This document shows positions 1 through 8,346 of a stretch of 34,911 nucleotides of DNA, in pieces (positions within the stretch are counted from its first letter, which is position 1; every line of letters starts with the position of its first letter). The notes beneath the pieces were generated by a model. The model saw only the letters and a list, made by a program, of their open reading frames with translations. It had not been told where the DNA came from and made no database searches. Where the stretch lies: NCBI GenBank assembly GCA_029248185.1, contig JAQWJV010000046.1, positions 1 through 34,911 of the forward strand, in the 5' to 3' direction. The position numbers were made by a program, and so were the translations under genes. This DNA comes from Flavobacteriaceae bacterium (GTDB taxonomy: Bacteria > Bacteroidota > Bacteroidia > Flavobacteriales > Flavobacteriaceae).

Positions 1-336
1 AGGAGGCAGAGTAGTTGAACCTACATACCATCAAATAGTAATAATAATTCAATTAATTTTTACTTCTTACAAAGCCAATTATTTCGAAAAAGGGAACTAA
101 GAGTTAGCCTTTGGCATTTGCAAAAAAATAGCCTAATTCCTCTCTATCAAGGGCGGATTTTTACTATTTCTCCCCCTATATGGAGGGTACTATTTACTCC
201 CCTTACAAAATGGTTAGGGGTTTTTTTCAGCTGTTGTATTCTACCTAAAACTACTTGCTAACTAAAGTCCATTTATATTCTAAAAATCTCCTTTAGATAG
301 TAGTTTTTTTTTGTTGATCAAAGACGCAGGTTTTTT
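1..336. other. Non-coding left edge with imperfect repeat
   Basis: No convincing gene lies here. Plus-strand frame 2 is open from the window edge to a TAA at 104-106, so the tail of an upstream gene is possible, but the stretch is short and its translation is unrecognised. Between 162 and 202 an imperfect direct repeat of TACTATTT followed by a CTCCCC run occurs twice with a 26-nt period. This is followed by a hairpin and T-run at 199-227, which would suit the end of a plus-strand transcript. The remainder is AT-rich with long T-runs near 305-312 and 331-338. Confidence 0.5.
199..227 (+). terminator. Possible intrinsic terminator
   Basis: CCCCT at 199-203 can pair with AGGGG at 216-220, with one mismatch and two or so further pairs towards the loop, and is followed directly by seven T residues at 221-227. 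The stem is short, so this is a moderate candidate. If real, it ends a plus-strand transcript from a gene to the left of the window. Confidence 0.35.
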
Positions 337-1092
337 TTAAGGCTTGACCGCAACGGGAATCCTTTCATTTTTGGGTAGGGCATAACGGACAAAGTCCGTT
401 TGGGATAACCCAGAGATGCTTTGTATAGCGGTGACATCAAAGCCTGTTTTTTCTAGTCGCCTGTAGTAGTCTATTCCATAGATACGGACATGGTCGTATT
501 GTCCAAAAATTCGAGTACGCTCTTTTGTGTCGGTAATGGAATCGTCTTCAAATGTAGTGTCACGACTTTCATCCAAAGGGACCTGTGCGATTAAGGTTCC
601 TCCTTTTTTTAAAACACGATAGAGTTCATTCATTGCTTTTTGATCATTTGGGATATGTTCCAAAACATGATTGCAGAAGATTAAATCGTAGTCTTCATTT
701 TTAAAAGGAAGTGCACAAATATCTGCTTTCACATCGGCTAGAGGAGAGTGGAGATCGGTGGTCGTGTACGTCCAGTTGTTAAGTGCTTTGAACTTGGTAT
801 AAAAAACTTGCTCAGGTGCAATATGCAAAACCTTTAGAGAACGTGTTAGAAAATTTGTTTCTCGTGATAAATAGAGCCATAAAAAACGATGTCGTTCTAA
901 GGAAAGTGTTCCGGGACATAGAGCATTTTCTCTTAAATTTTGATATCCATAGGGAAGAAACTTTCGATAGGAGCTTCCGTCGATGGGATCGGTAAATTTA
1001 TTTACTTTAAAATACCATTTAACCAAAGGACGAAACCAAATACTCAACCTGATTAAAAGGGGTCTGGGGAGCCAGTTGAGTAACCATTTCAT
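337..1092 (-). CDS. Class I SAM-dependent methyltransferase
   Basis: This 251-residue protein has a Methyltransf_11-like fold in its second half. The SAM-binding motif I appears as LHIAPE (residues 89-94), a variant without the classic GxG. It is followed by an acidic residue at D113, DICALPF at 124-130, the FCNHVLEHIP signature at 139-148 and the post-motif strand around VLKKGGTLIAQVPL at 160-173. The first 60 residues are basic and hydrophobic and could form a membrane-associated helix or a substrate-binding extension. The start codon overlaps the map stop codon in an ATGA arrangement (4 nt), so it is the last gene of the gpmI-lipoprotein-map operon and probably translationally coupled. The substrate is unknown; nothing nearby identifies it. 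Confidence 0.88.
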   Translation of the reverse strand: MKWLLNWLPRPLLIRLSIWFRPLVKWYFKVNKFTDPIDGSSYRKFLPYGYQNLRENALCPGTLSLERHRFLWLYLSRETNFLTRSLKVLHIAPEQVFYTKFKALNNWTYTTTDLHSPLADVKADICALPFKNEDYDLIFCNHVLEHIPNDQKAMNELYRVLKKGGTLIAQVPLDESRDTTFEDDSITDTKERTRIFGQYDHVRIYGIDYYRRLEKTGFDVTAIQSISGLSQTDFVRYALPKNERIPVAVKP

Positions 1093-1913
1093 ACCAAAAG
1101 GGGTTCTTTTCTGTAAGGTAATTCTTCATCACTTTTTATGCCTAGAGCTGCATAGATGTATTGAAAAGTAGAAAGTAATTCTGGTTTTCCATCCACCAAA
1201 GCTACGTTATGTTCAAAATGGGCACTGGCGTTTCCATCAGCGGTGAGTATTGTCCAACCGTCTTTGAGTTGTTTAATGCGGTGAGTCCCCCCGTTGATCA
1301 TGGGTTCTATGGCCAAAACCATCCCTTCTTGGAATTTTTTACCTTTTCCGCGTTTTCCATAATTAGGAACTTCTGGACCTTCGTGCATAACCCGACCTAA
1401 TCCATGACCCACTAATTCACGAACCACACCATAGCCTTCTTTTTCACAAAAATACTGAATGGCGTAGCCCATATCTCCTAAACGATTTCCCGCACGAAAA
1501 GTATCAATACCCTCATACAGTGAAGCTTTTGTCACCTTAAGTAATTTTTCAACTTCAGGATCAATTTCGCCTACAGCAAAGGTATAGGCATGGTCTCCAT
1601 AAAATCCATTTTTTAATGCGCCACAATCAATCGAAATGATATCGCCCTCTTCCAAGGGTTTTTCATTAGGGATTCCATGAACTACTTGAGCATTCGGACT
1701 CATGCACAAAGTGTTAGGAAAATCATATAACCCTAAAAATCCGGGTTCCGCCTGATGGTCACGAATAAAGCTTTCGGCGAGTTGATCTAGTTTTAGGCTG
1801 GTTATTCCAGGTTTAATTTCGGCGGCCAACATACCCAATGTTTTTGAGACAATAAGGGCACTTTCTCGCATCAATTCAATTTCCTCTTTTGTTTTTAGTA
1901 CAATTACTGCCAT
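1089..1913 (-). CDS. map: Type I methionine aminopeptidase
   Basis: This enzyme removes the initiator methionine from nascent proteins in the cytoplasm. The 274-residue M24 pita-bread enzyme shows all expected residues: H79 (VVHG), metal ligands D96 (SIDCG), D107 (YGDHAYTF), H170 (VGHG), E203 (AIEPM) and E234 (FEHN), plus H177 (MHEGP). It lacks the N-terminal zinc-finger extension of eukaryotic type I enzymes and is slightly longer than E. coli MAP because of a C-terminal tail. One nucleotide separates it from the lipoprotein gene upstream, and it overlaps the methyltransferase gene downstream by 4 nt. It is probably transcribed from the gpmI promoter as third gene of the operon. Confidence 0.97.
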   Translation of the reverse strand: MAVIVLKTKEEIELMRESALIVSKTLGMLAAEIKPGITSLKLDQLAESFIRDHQAEPGFLGLYDFPNTLCMSPNAQVVHGIPNEKPLEEGDIISIDCGALKNGFYGDHAYTFAVGEIDPEVEKLLKVTKASLYEGIDTFRAGNRLGDMGYAIQYFCEKEGYGVVRELVGHGLGRVMHEGPEVPNYGKRGKGKKFQEGMVLAIEPMINGGTHRIKQLKDGWTILTADGNASAHFEHNVALVDGKPELLSTFQYIYAALGIKSDEELPYRKEPLLV

Positions 1914-1914
1914 A

Positions 1915-2481
1915 TTAAAAATCTGCGTAGGAATTTTCGTAGGGCTCTCTTTTTAAAATTTTCGAAAAATCATCAACTAAGTTTACAACGGGAAATTCAA
2001 CAAATCGATTGATTTCTTTACCGTTTTCGATGAATATTAAAGTGGGAATGTTGAGGATATCATATTCTTTTTCATAACCCAGAGGACTGTCTTTGGCTTC
2101 TGAAATAGAATACATTTCAATTTTGTCTTCGGATACTCCTAAAAGATCAAGGAGCTTAAACATTCCTCCTAATTCTCTTTGGGTGTCTCCACACCAAGTA
2201 CCTAAAAATAATTTAAACTCAAGATTTTTGGCCAAAGGGGTAAATTCATCCGACCAGCCATCCGGAATTTTGATATTGTCGTATTCAGGTTGAAACCAAG
2301 CTTGAAATTCTGGGGTATCCAAATTGGCACGATTCATATAGCCAAGAATAACAGTTTCTCCTTCTTCACCAATTAGGCTTTCAACTTTTAAAGGTTTTTG
2401 TGGAGTTTTCTTCTCTTGTATTTGACCTTTGCAGCCAACAAGTAAAAGGACGAAAATAAGGGTTGGGACTAGTTTTTTCAT
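1915..2481 (-). CDS. Thioredoxin-fold lipoprotein with CGDT active site
   Basis: This 188-residue protein begins with a lipoprotein signal peptide: a Lys-Lys start, a hydrophobic stretch and lipobox LVGC with the modified cysteine at C17. A thioredoxin-like domain follows. The active-site segment reads GTWCGDTQRE (residues 94-103), so the resolving cysteine of CxxC is replaced by Thr. The cis-proline is present at P146 (NIPTLIF). The family is annotated as thioredoxin family proteins in Bacteroidota. With one active-site cysteine, ordinary disulfide exchange is doubtful, and a structural, monothiol or peroxide-sensing role is equally possible. It should be anchored to a periplasm-facing membrane. 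Its start overlaps the gpmI stop by 4 nt. Confidence 0.85.
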   Translation of the reverse strand: MKKLVPTLIFVLLLVGCKGQIQEKKTPQKPLKVESLIGEEGETVILGYMNRANLDTPEFQAWFQPEYDNIKIPDGWSDEFTPLAKNLEFKLFLGTWCGDTQRELGGMFKLLDLLGVSEDKIEMYSISEAKDSPLGYEKEYDILNIPTLIFIENGKEINRFVEFPVVNLVDDFSKILKREPYENSYADF

Positions 2482-4004
2482 GAACGTAAAATTAAAGATT
2501 TTTGGGTCATCGTTTTGGGTTGAGCAATTTCCAAAAGATCTAAAACTGTTGGGGCAATATCACCCAAAATTCCATTCGTTATTTTTTTCTTTTCGGGGTC
2601 CACTAAAATTACAGGGACAGGATTTGTTGTGTGTGCTGTATTGGGACTCCCATCGGGGTTGATCATTGTTTCACAATTTCCGTGATCGGCAATTACGATA
2701 CTGACATATTCTTTTTCTAAGGCTGTTTCAATCACAGCTTTTGCGCATTGATCAACAGATTCGCAGGCTTTAATGGCAGCTTGTAAATCACCCGTATGTC
2801 CAACCATATCTGGGTTTGCAAAATTTAAGCAAATAAAATCAGGAGCCTCTTTTTTTATTTTTTCAACAATGGCAGCTTTGATTTCAAAGGCACTCATTTC
2901 GGGTTGAAGGTCATAGGTCGCTACTTTTGGCGAGGGACATAGAATACGATCTTCTCCTTCAAAAGGGGCTTCTCGACCACCATTGAAAAAGAAGGTCACA
3001 TGGGGGTATTTTTCTGTTTCCGCAATACGAACTTGGGTTTTTCCTGCCTTGGATAAAACTTCGCCCAGCGTATTTTCTAAGTTATCTTTGTCAAAAACAA
3101 CTTGAACATGCTCAAACGATTCATCATAATTGGTCAGGGTAACATAATGCAAATCGAGCGGTGCCATTTCGAATTCGGGAAAGGCTTTTTGAGAAAGGAC
3201 TTGCGTTAACTCTCTTCCTCGATCGGTTCTAAAATTAAAAAACAAGATAACATCTCCACTTTCAATCCTAGTAATAGCCTCTCCTTTTCCATTATCTTTA
3301 AAAAGCGGTGCAATAAATTCATCCGTTACCCCTTCTGAATAACTCTTAGAAAGCTCCTGTGGAAAGTTGGTGGTGGGGCTTCCAATTCCATTTACGAGCA
3401 GATCATAGGCTTTTTTTACACGTTCCCAGCGTTGATCTCTATCCATGGCGTAATAGCGACCAATAATTGAGGCCAAGTGACCGCCAGTTTCAGCTAGTTT
3501 TTTTTCGATCCGCTCTACAAAATGTTTACCCGATTGAGGATCAACATCTCTACCGTCTGTAAAAGCGTGAAGATAAACGTCATTCAACTTATATTCTCCA
3601 ATAAGATCCAAGAGGCCCTCAATATGATTGATGTGGGAATGGACTCCTCCATCTGACAATAATCCCAAAAGATGCACTTTTTTTCCTTCCTTTTTGGCAT
3701 ATTCAAGGCTATCTGTTAATACCTTTTCATTTCTCAATTCATCTTTTTCAACCGCCAAATTGATTTTAGCTAAATCTTGGTACACAATTCGACCTGCCCC
3801 CAGATTCATGTGTCCCACTTCACTATTTCCCATTTGACCTTCGGGAAGACCTACGTGTTGTCCATCTGTTCTAAGCGTACTATATGCATAGTTTTTATAC
3901 AAGGAATCAATGTATGGAGTTTTTGCCTGATCAACAGCAGAAATAGTGGGGTCTGGTGAGTTTCCCCAGCCATCGAGAATCATTAAAAGTGTTTTTTGGG
4001 CCAT
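2478..4004 (-). CDS. gpmI: 2,3-bisphosphoglycerate-independent phosphoglycerate mutase
   Basis: GpmI interconverts 3-phosphoglycerate and 2-phosphoglycerate in glycolysis and gluconeogenesis using two Mn2+ ions and a phosphoserine intermediate. The 508-residue length is normal. Visible signatures are the first metal ligand D11 in LILDGWG, the catalytic serine S61 in GNSEVGHMNLG, HAFTDGRDVDP for substrate binding, NFRTDRGRELT, the metal motif MVGHTGD and the C-terminal ADHGNCE. It is the first gene of a four-gene minus-strand operon. An exact TATCTTTG promoter box lies 14 nt before its ATG. The pairing with map and a lipoprotein looks like compact packing more than a shared pathway. Confidence 0.98.
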   Translation of the reverse strand: MAQKTLLMILDGWGNSPDPTISAVDQAKTPYIDSLYKNYAYSTLRTDGQHVGLPEGQMGNSEVGHMNLGAGRIVYQDLAKINLAVEKDELRNEKVLTDSLEYAKKEGKKVHLLGLLSDGGVHSHINHIEGLLDLIGEYKLNDVYLHAFTDGRDVDPQSGKHFVERIEKKLAETGGHLASIIGRYYAMDRDQRWERVKKAYDLLVNGIGSPTTNFPQELSKSYSEGVTDEFIAPLFKDNGKGEAITRIESGDVILFFNFRTDRGRELTQVLSQKAFPEFEMAPLDLHYVTLTNYDESFEHVQVVFDKDNLENTLGEVLSKAGKTQVRIAETEKYPHVTFFFNGGREAPFEGEDRILCPSPKVATYDLQPEMSAFEIKAAIVEKIKKEAPDFICLNFANPDMVGHTGDLQAAIKACESVDQCAKAVIETALEKEYVSIVIADHGNCETMINPDGSPNTAHTTNPVPVILVDPEKKKITNGILGDIAPTVLDLLEIAQPKTMTQKSLILRS

Positions 4005-4018
4005 CTAAAAAGTTTTTG

Positions 4019-4026
4019 CAAAGATA
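4019..4026 (-). promoter_or_regulatory. Bacteroidota -7 box of gpmI operon
   Basis: The minus strand reads TATCTTTG, an exact match to TAnnTTTG, ending 14 nt before the gpmI ATG. No clear -33 TTTG is seen at the usual spacing. It predicts a leader of less than 10 nt. Confidence 0.6.
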
Positions 4027-4094
4027 CAAATTAGTCTCCACCTCTCTGAATCTTAAAGGCTTAAAAAAAAGCTGTTTCTTTGTAAATAAAATAC

Positions 4095-5024
4095 TTGAAG
4101 AAAGGCATTGTTTATCGGTCAACAGGAAGTTGGTATACTGTAGCCTCTGAAGGCGTTTTTTATGAATGTCGAATCAAAGGAAAACTTCGTTTAAAAGGAA
4201 TCAAGAGTACCAATCCTGTAGCGGTTGGAGATCGAGTTCATTTTGAAGTAGATTCTCATGCCAGTTCCTTGGAAGGAAATATCACTCATATTGAAGAGCG
4301 ACAAAATTATATTGTCAGAAAATCCGTGAACCTTTCCAAACAAACCCACATTATAGCGTCCAATATTGATCAGGTTTTTTTACTGATTACTTTAAACAAC
4401 CCCCCAACGTTTCCAGCGTTTATTGATCGTTTTTTAGTCACCGCTGAAGCCTATCAAATTCCTGCAATTTTATTGTTTAATAAAATTGACACCTACTCAG
4501 ATATAGATTTGGAAGCACTTCAATTATTGCAACTAACCTATAAAAATATTGGTTATGCTACATATACGATATCTGCTACTGAAGGAGAAGGTGTTCCTAA
4601 AATCAAAGAATTAATGCAAGATAAAGTGAGTATATTTTCAGGGCATAGTGGTGTTGGTAAATCCACCTTAATCAATGCAATTTCTCCAAGTTTAGATTTG
4701 AAAACAGCTGCTATTTCAAAGCAACACCAACAGGGAATGCACACAACAACCTTTGCAGAAATGTTTGCTTTGTCCAATGGAATCAAAATAATTGATACTC
4801 CAGGAATTAAAGGATTTGGTGTTGTTGATATGCTCCCTGAAGAGATCGGAAATTATTTTCCCGAGTTTTATCAGCGAAAAGGAAATTGTAAATTCCATAA
4901 TTGTATTCATATAAACGAACCTAAATGTGCAATTATTGAGGCGGTTGAAAATGGAGAAATTGCTTATTCACGCTACACGTCCTACACGCAAATGATGGAA
5001 GAAGATTCCCCTTACAGAAATTAA
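4095..5024 (+). CDS. rsgA: Ribosome small subunit-dependent GTPase A
   Basis: RsgA is a circularly permuted GTPase that checks late assembly of the 30S subunit. The 309-residue protein has an N-terminal OB fold (about 1-75), then GTPase motifs in permuted order: G4 NKID at 129-132, G1 GHSGVGKST at 183-191 and G3 DTPG at 234-237. A C-terminal zinc-binding element follows with C265, C270, H272 and C278. The chosen start is a TTG at 4095; it gives the N-terminus expected for the family (a short basic start then YRSTGSWYTV), and no in-frame ATG lies nearby. A near-match box TTTCTTTG sits at 4075-4082. dtd follows after 2 nt. The intergenic region is shared with divergent gpmI. Confidence 0.95.
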   Translation: MKKGIVYRSTGSWYTVASEGVFYECRIKGKLRLKGIKSTNPVAVGDRVHFEVDSHASSLEGNITHIEERQNYIVRKSVNLSKQTHIIASNIDQVFLLITLNNPPTFPAFIDRFLVTAEAYQIPAILLFNKIDTYSDIDLEALQLLQLTYKNIGYATYTISATEGEGVPKIKELMQDKVSIFSGHSGVGKSTLINAISPSLDLKTAAISKQHQQGMHTTTFAEMFALSNGIKIIDTPGIKGFGVVDMLPEEIGNYFPEFYQRKGNCKFHNCIHINEPKCAIIEAVENGEIAYSRYTSYTQMMEEDSPYRN

Positions 5025-5026
5025 AA

Positions 5027-5476
5027 ATGAGAGTTATTATCCAGAGAGTCCTTCGGGCTCAAGTCCGAATCAATCAAAATGAGAATAGGGAAATCCAAGA
5101 AGGTTTACTCGTTTTGTTAGGTATTGAAATGGAAGATGACTCGACAGATGTTTTGTGGCTTGTAAACAAAGTGTTGAATTTGCGAATTTTCAATGATTCA
5201 GATGGAATAATGAATTTATCTTTGATGGATAAGAAAGCCGCACTGATGGTTGTTAGTCAGTTTACCTTGATGGCTTCCACAAAAAAGGGAAATAGACCTT
5301 CTTATATTCGCGCAGCAAAGCACGAACATGCCATTCCACTTTATGAGCTTTTTTTGGAAACAGCTAAAAAACAATTAGGCAAAAAGGTAACTTCAGGAAC
5401 TTTCGGTGCCGACATGGAAGTAAGCCTTGTTAATGACGGACCTGTTACGATTCAAATGGATTCAAAAAACAAATAG
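5027..5476 (+). CDS. dtd: D-aminoacyl-tRNA deacylase
   Basis: Dtd hydrolyses D-amino acids mischarged onto tRNA, and also glycine from tRNA-Ala, as a homodimer in the cytoplasm. At 149 residues it has family length. Diagnostic motifs are SQFTL at 77-81 and the Gly-cis-Pro segment GPVT at 138-141, with the initial RVIIQRV strand. It begins 2 nt after rsgA, so the two are co-transcribed translation-quality genes. Its stop lies 5 nt from the stop of the convergent murB. Confidence 0.97.
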   Translation: MRVIIQRVLRAQVRINQNENREIQEGLLVLLGIEMEDDSTDVLWLVNKVLNLRIFNDSDGIMNLSLMDKKAALMVVSQFTLMASTKKGNRPSYIRAAKHEHAIPLYELFLETAKKQLGKKVTSGTFGADMEVSLVNDGPVTIQMDSKNK

Positions 5477-5481
5477 TAGAT

Positions 5482-6489
5482 CTAGAGTATGTTGACTTCA
5501 GTTTCAAGGGTAATTTTAAATTGCTCAAGAGCGGCTTTTTGAATTTTTTGAGCCAGGGCTAAAATTTCATTTCCTGTGGCACGATTATAATTGACCAGAA
5601 CAAGTGCCTGTTTCGAATGAACACCCGCATCTCCGTCTCTAACTCCTTTGAATCCCATTTTTTCAATCAACCATGCGGCTGGGACTTTTACAGCACCGCT
5701 AGGAGTTGGGTAATGGGGTAACTCTGGATATTTTTGCAATAAGGTATCAATGTGTTTTTTTTCAAGAATTGGATTTTTAAAAAAGCTACCACTATTTCCA
5801 ATTTCTTTAGGATCCGGAAGTTTGGATTGTCGAATTGAAATGACCGTCTCTGCAACATGCTGTATTGTTGGTGTTTTTTCCTCTAATTTTTTTTGAATGT
5901 CACCATAACTGAGTTGTAAACTGTGAGGGGTTTTTTGAAGTTTTAAACAGACACTTGTAATAATGTATTTTCCTTTGTATTTGTTTTTAAACACAGAGTC
6001 GCGATATCCAAAGTGCATGGTTTCTTTTGTAAAGGTTTTAAAGTCTTGAGTATCCAAGTCAAAAACTTCACAACAATGAAAAACAGATTTTAATTCTACC
6101 CCATAAGCTCCAATATTTTGAATGGGAGCTGCTCCAACACTCCCAGGAATTAAAGCTAAATTTTCAACGCCACCATAATTCTGCTTTAAGCACCAGAGGA
6201 CGAATTCGTGCCAGTTTTCTCCTGCTTGAACTTCAACAAATACCGATTGTTCATCTTCACGCAAAACGGAAATCCCTTTAGTTCCAATAACTAACGTTAG
6301 TCCTTCGTAATCATGTGTGAGAAGCATATTACTCCCGCCTCCATGGATTCTTATGGGTCTGTTTTGATATTGGCTATATAGTTCTTTTAATTGTGAGGTC
6401 TCAGTGAGCAAAAAAAAGTTTTGGGTAAAAACTTCAATTCCAAAGGAGTTGTATTTTTTTAAAGAAACGTTTTCTTCAAGCTTGAGCAT
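5482..6489 (-). CDS. murB: UDP-N-acetylenolpyruvoylglucosamine reductase
   Basis: MurB reduces UDP-GlcNAc-enolpyruvate to UDP-MurNAc with FAD and NADPH, the second committed step of peptidoglycan precursor synthesis. The 335-residue length and internal motifs fit the E. coli-like type I enzyme. An N-terminal FAD-binding domain carries IHGGGSNMLL and IPGSVGAAPIQNIGAYG. YRDSVFK gives the substrate-contacting Tyr and Arg. The C-terminal domain has the proton-donor serine in GNSGSFFKNP and the conserved final Glu in LETEVNIL. It lies 3 nt downstream of the aminotransferase gene and is presumably expressed with it. Confidence 0.97.
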   Translation of the reverse strand: MLKLEENVSLKKYNSFGIEVFTQNFFLLTETSQLKELYSQYQNRPIRIHGGGSNMLLTHDYEGLTLVIGTKGISVLREDEQSVFVEVQAGENWHEFVLWCLKQNYGGVENLALIPGSVGAAPIQNIGAYGVELKSVFHCCEVFDLDTQDFKTFTKETMHFGYRDSVFKNKYKGKYIITSVCLKLQKTPHSLQLSYGDIQKKLEEKTPTIQHVAETVISIRQSKLPDPKEIGNSGSFFKNPILEKKHIDTLLQKYPELPHYPTPSGAVKVPAAWLIEKMGFKGVRDGDAGVHSKQALVLVNYNRATGNEILALAQKIQKAALEQFKITLETEVNIL

Positions 6490-6492
6490 GTT

Positions 6493-7692
6493 TCAAGATA
6501 CTAATTTCTGATAGGCTGCTAAAGCCTTTTTCAAAATACTTACCGATCGAATTAATTTTTCGCTATCTAAAATAAAAGCAATTCGAACTTCATTTAATCC
6601 AATCCCAGGGGTTGAATAAAAACCTCTTGCTGGAGCTAACATAACTGTTTGCTTTTCATCATGAAAGTCAGTGAGTAGATATTTAGAGAAATCTTCTGCA
6701 TCTGCTACGGGTAGTTTTACGATACAGTAAAACGCCCCCATGGGGTGAGAGACTTCAACATTAGGAATTTTTTCAAGTTGTTCAATTAAAACATTTCTCC
6801 GTTTTCCATATTCTGCAATAACCTCTTCAAGGTAACGGTCTGGTGCATCCAAAGCAGCCTCACTTGCCATCAAGGCATAGGTAGGAGGGGAGAGCCTTAA
6901 ATGCGCAAATTTTAATACATTTTGGATTAAGGCTTCATTTTTTGAAACGATGCATCCTACCCGGGCACCACATAGACTGTAGCGTTTGGATACAGAATCA
7001 ATCATTACTGTATGCTTTGCTCCTTTAGGATGTTGTAATACAGAGTAATGTTTATTGCCTGCATGAATAAATTCGCGATATACTTCATCAACAATTAAGA
7101 AAATATCATGTTCAATAGCTAGTTGGACAAGTGTTGAGATTTCTTTTTCACTATAAACGTATCCCGTTGGATTGCTGGGATTACATAGTAAAATTGCTTT
7201 TGTTTTAGGGGTTATTTTTTCACTGATATTTTCTAATGAGGGCAATTGAAATTGAGAAGTAAATTCTGAAACAACAGGAATTACGTTTACACTAGCAGCG
7301 CTTGCAAAACCATTATAATTGGCATAGAAAGGCTCTGGAATAATAATTTCATCCTCTGCGTCACAAATGACATTGAGGGCAAAAGTTAGGGCTTCACTTG
7401 CCCCCGTAGTGACAAGTACATCGTCAGGAGCAACTTCAATTCCATGTTTTTGATAGTAATCACATAATTTTTTTCGATACGTCAGTGTTCCTTGCGAGGG
7501 TCCATAAGGGAGGAGGCTTAGATCTGAATTTTGAACCGCTTCAATGGCCTCTTTTGGAGCAGCAATATCGGGTTGTCCAATGTTGAGATGGAAAACCTCA
7601 ATACCCTCCGCTTTTGCTTTGTCAGAATGAATAACTAATTTCCGGATGGGTGAAGTGGGAAGTTCTATCCCCTTCTTTGATAGGTGTGGCAT
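6493..7692 (-). CDS. PLP-dependent class I aminotransferase
   Basis: This 399-residue fold-type I aminotransferase resembles the AspC/AAT I-gamma group and may act on aspartate or aromatic amino acids. Family features seen are SPIRKL and HLNIGQPDI at the start, the PLP-contacting GASEAL, the substrate segment NPSNPTGYVYS, DEVYREF, the Schiff-base lysine in SVSKRYSLCGARVG and the C-terminal RIAF arginine. I place the start at the ATG at 7692. The in-frame extension upstream to 7752 adds 20 hydrophobic Phe-rich residues not expected in this cytoplasmic family. murB follows by 3 nt. The exact substrate cannot be told from sequence. Confidence 0.93.
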   Translation of the reverse strand: MPHLSKKGIELPTSPIRKLVIHSDKAKAEGIEVFHLNIGQPDIAAPKEAIEAVQNSDLSLLPYGPSQGTLTYRKKLCDYYQKHGIEVAPDDVLVTTGASEALTFALNVICDAEDEIIIPEPFYANYNGFASAASVNVIPVVSEFTSQFQLPSLENISEKITPKTKAILLCNPSNPTGYVYSEKEISTLVQLAIEHDIFLIVDEVYREFIHAGNKHYSVLQHPKGAKHTVMIDSVSKRYSLCGARVGCIVSKNEALIQNVLKFAHLRLSPPTYALMASEAALDAPDRYLEEVIAEYGKRRNVLIEQLEKIPNVEVSHPMGAFYCIVKLPVADAEDFSKYLLTDFHDEKQTVMLAPARGFYSTPGIGLNEVRIAFILDSEKLIRSVSILKKALAAYQKLVS

Positions 7693-7846
7693 GCTAAAAT
7701 AAAAAGCAAAAATGCTAAAAAAAAAATTCTTAAACACAAGTGTGAATGCCAAAAATGTTATTAATGACCTATTTCAGACATTTTACATCATGTGATTTTA
7801 GTAATTTCCTTAAAAATTATTTTTTATATACAGCTTGACTAGAGAT

Positions 7847-8233
7847 TTATTCCTTTGGAAGAACAGTCCCTTTTATTTTTAGAGCTACAATGGAATTCTG
7901 TTCTAAATTGGTGGTAACAGTTATTGTTTTTCTAAAGGGTCCTGTTCGTTTGGTGTCATATTTGACAATGATCTCACTCGACTCGCCAGGTGCAATGGGA
8001 CCCTCTGGTTTTTTTGGAATGGTACAGCCACAAGAGGATTGAACATTTTGGATTATTAAGTCTTTATTTCCGGAATTGGTAAAGTTAAACACACGTTCAC
8101 CATCACTTCCGTTGGCTATGGTGCCATAGTCTATAGTGGTAGTTTCAAAATTAATTTGTGCTCCAGTTTCTTGTGCAAAAGCAGGGATTACAGCAAATAA
8201 GAAAAATAGGTTAATGAGGTGTTTTGTTTTCAT
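7847..8233 (-). CDS. Secreted DUF1573 domain protein
   Basis: This 128-residue protein has a Sec signal peptide (about residues 1-21, ending AFAQ) and one DUF1573 domain with the diagnostic SSCGCT motif at 66-71. The domain has an Ig-like, ASPM/SPD-2/Hydin-type beta-sandwich character, and GxVKYDTKRTGPF-like spacing is recognisable. Such proteins are numerous in Bacteroidota and mostly of unknown function; they are expected in the periplasm or on the cell surface. It is transcribed alone, divergently from valS. The 113-bp gap between the two starts must hold both promoters. Confidence 0.9.
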   Translation of the reverse strand: MKTKHLINLFFLFAVIPAFAQETGAQINFETTTIDYGTIANGSDGERVFNFTNSGNKDLIIQNVQSSCGCTIPKKPEGPIAPGESSEIIVKYDTKRTGPFRKTITVTTNLEQNSIVALKIKGTVLPKE

Positions 8234-8311
8234 AATTTGGTTTAAAAGTTTTTAAATTTAAAAATTTTCTTTCAATTTAGGATGGAATTTTTATTATACC
8301 ATAAGTGTCCC

Positions 8312-8319
8312 TACTTTTG
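8312..8319 (+). promoter_or_regulatory. Bacteroidota -7 box of valS
   Basis: TACTTTTG is an exact TAnnTTTG match, ending 27 nt before the valS ATG in the divergent gap with the DUF1573 gene. The -33 region is AT-rich without a clear TTTG. Confidence 0.5.
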
Positions 8320-8346
8320 TAAATCAAAAATTAGACCAAAATTTTT

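Noticed and set aside
2-106. Open plus-strand frame at the left edge (GGRVVEPTYH...)
   Set aside because: About 34 codons ending in TAA; possible tail of an upstream gene but too short, in AT-rich DNA, to support as a feature.
7693-7752. 20-residue N-terminal extension of the aminotransferase
   Set aside because: Hydrophobic Phe-rich extension absent from the expected family start; the internal ATG at 7692 gives the normal N-terminus.
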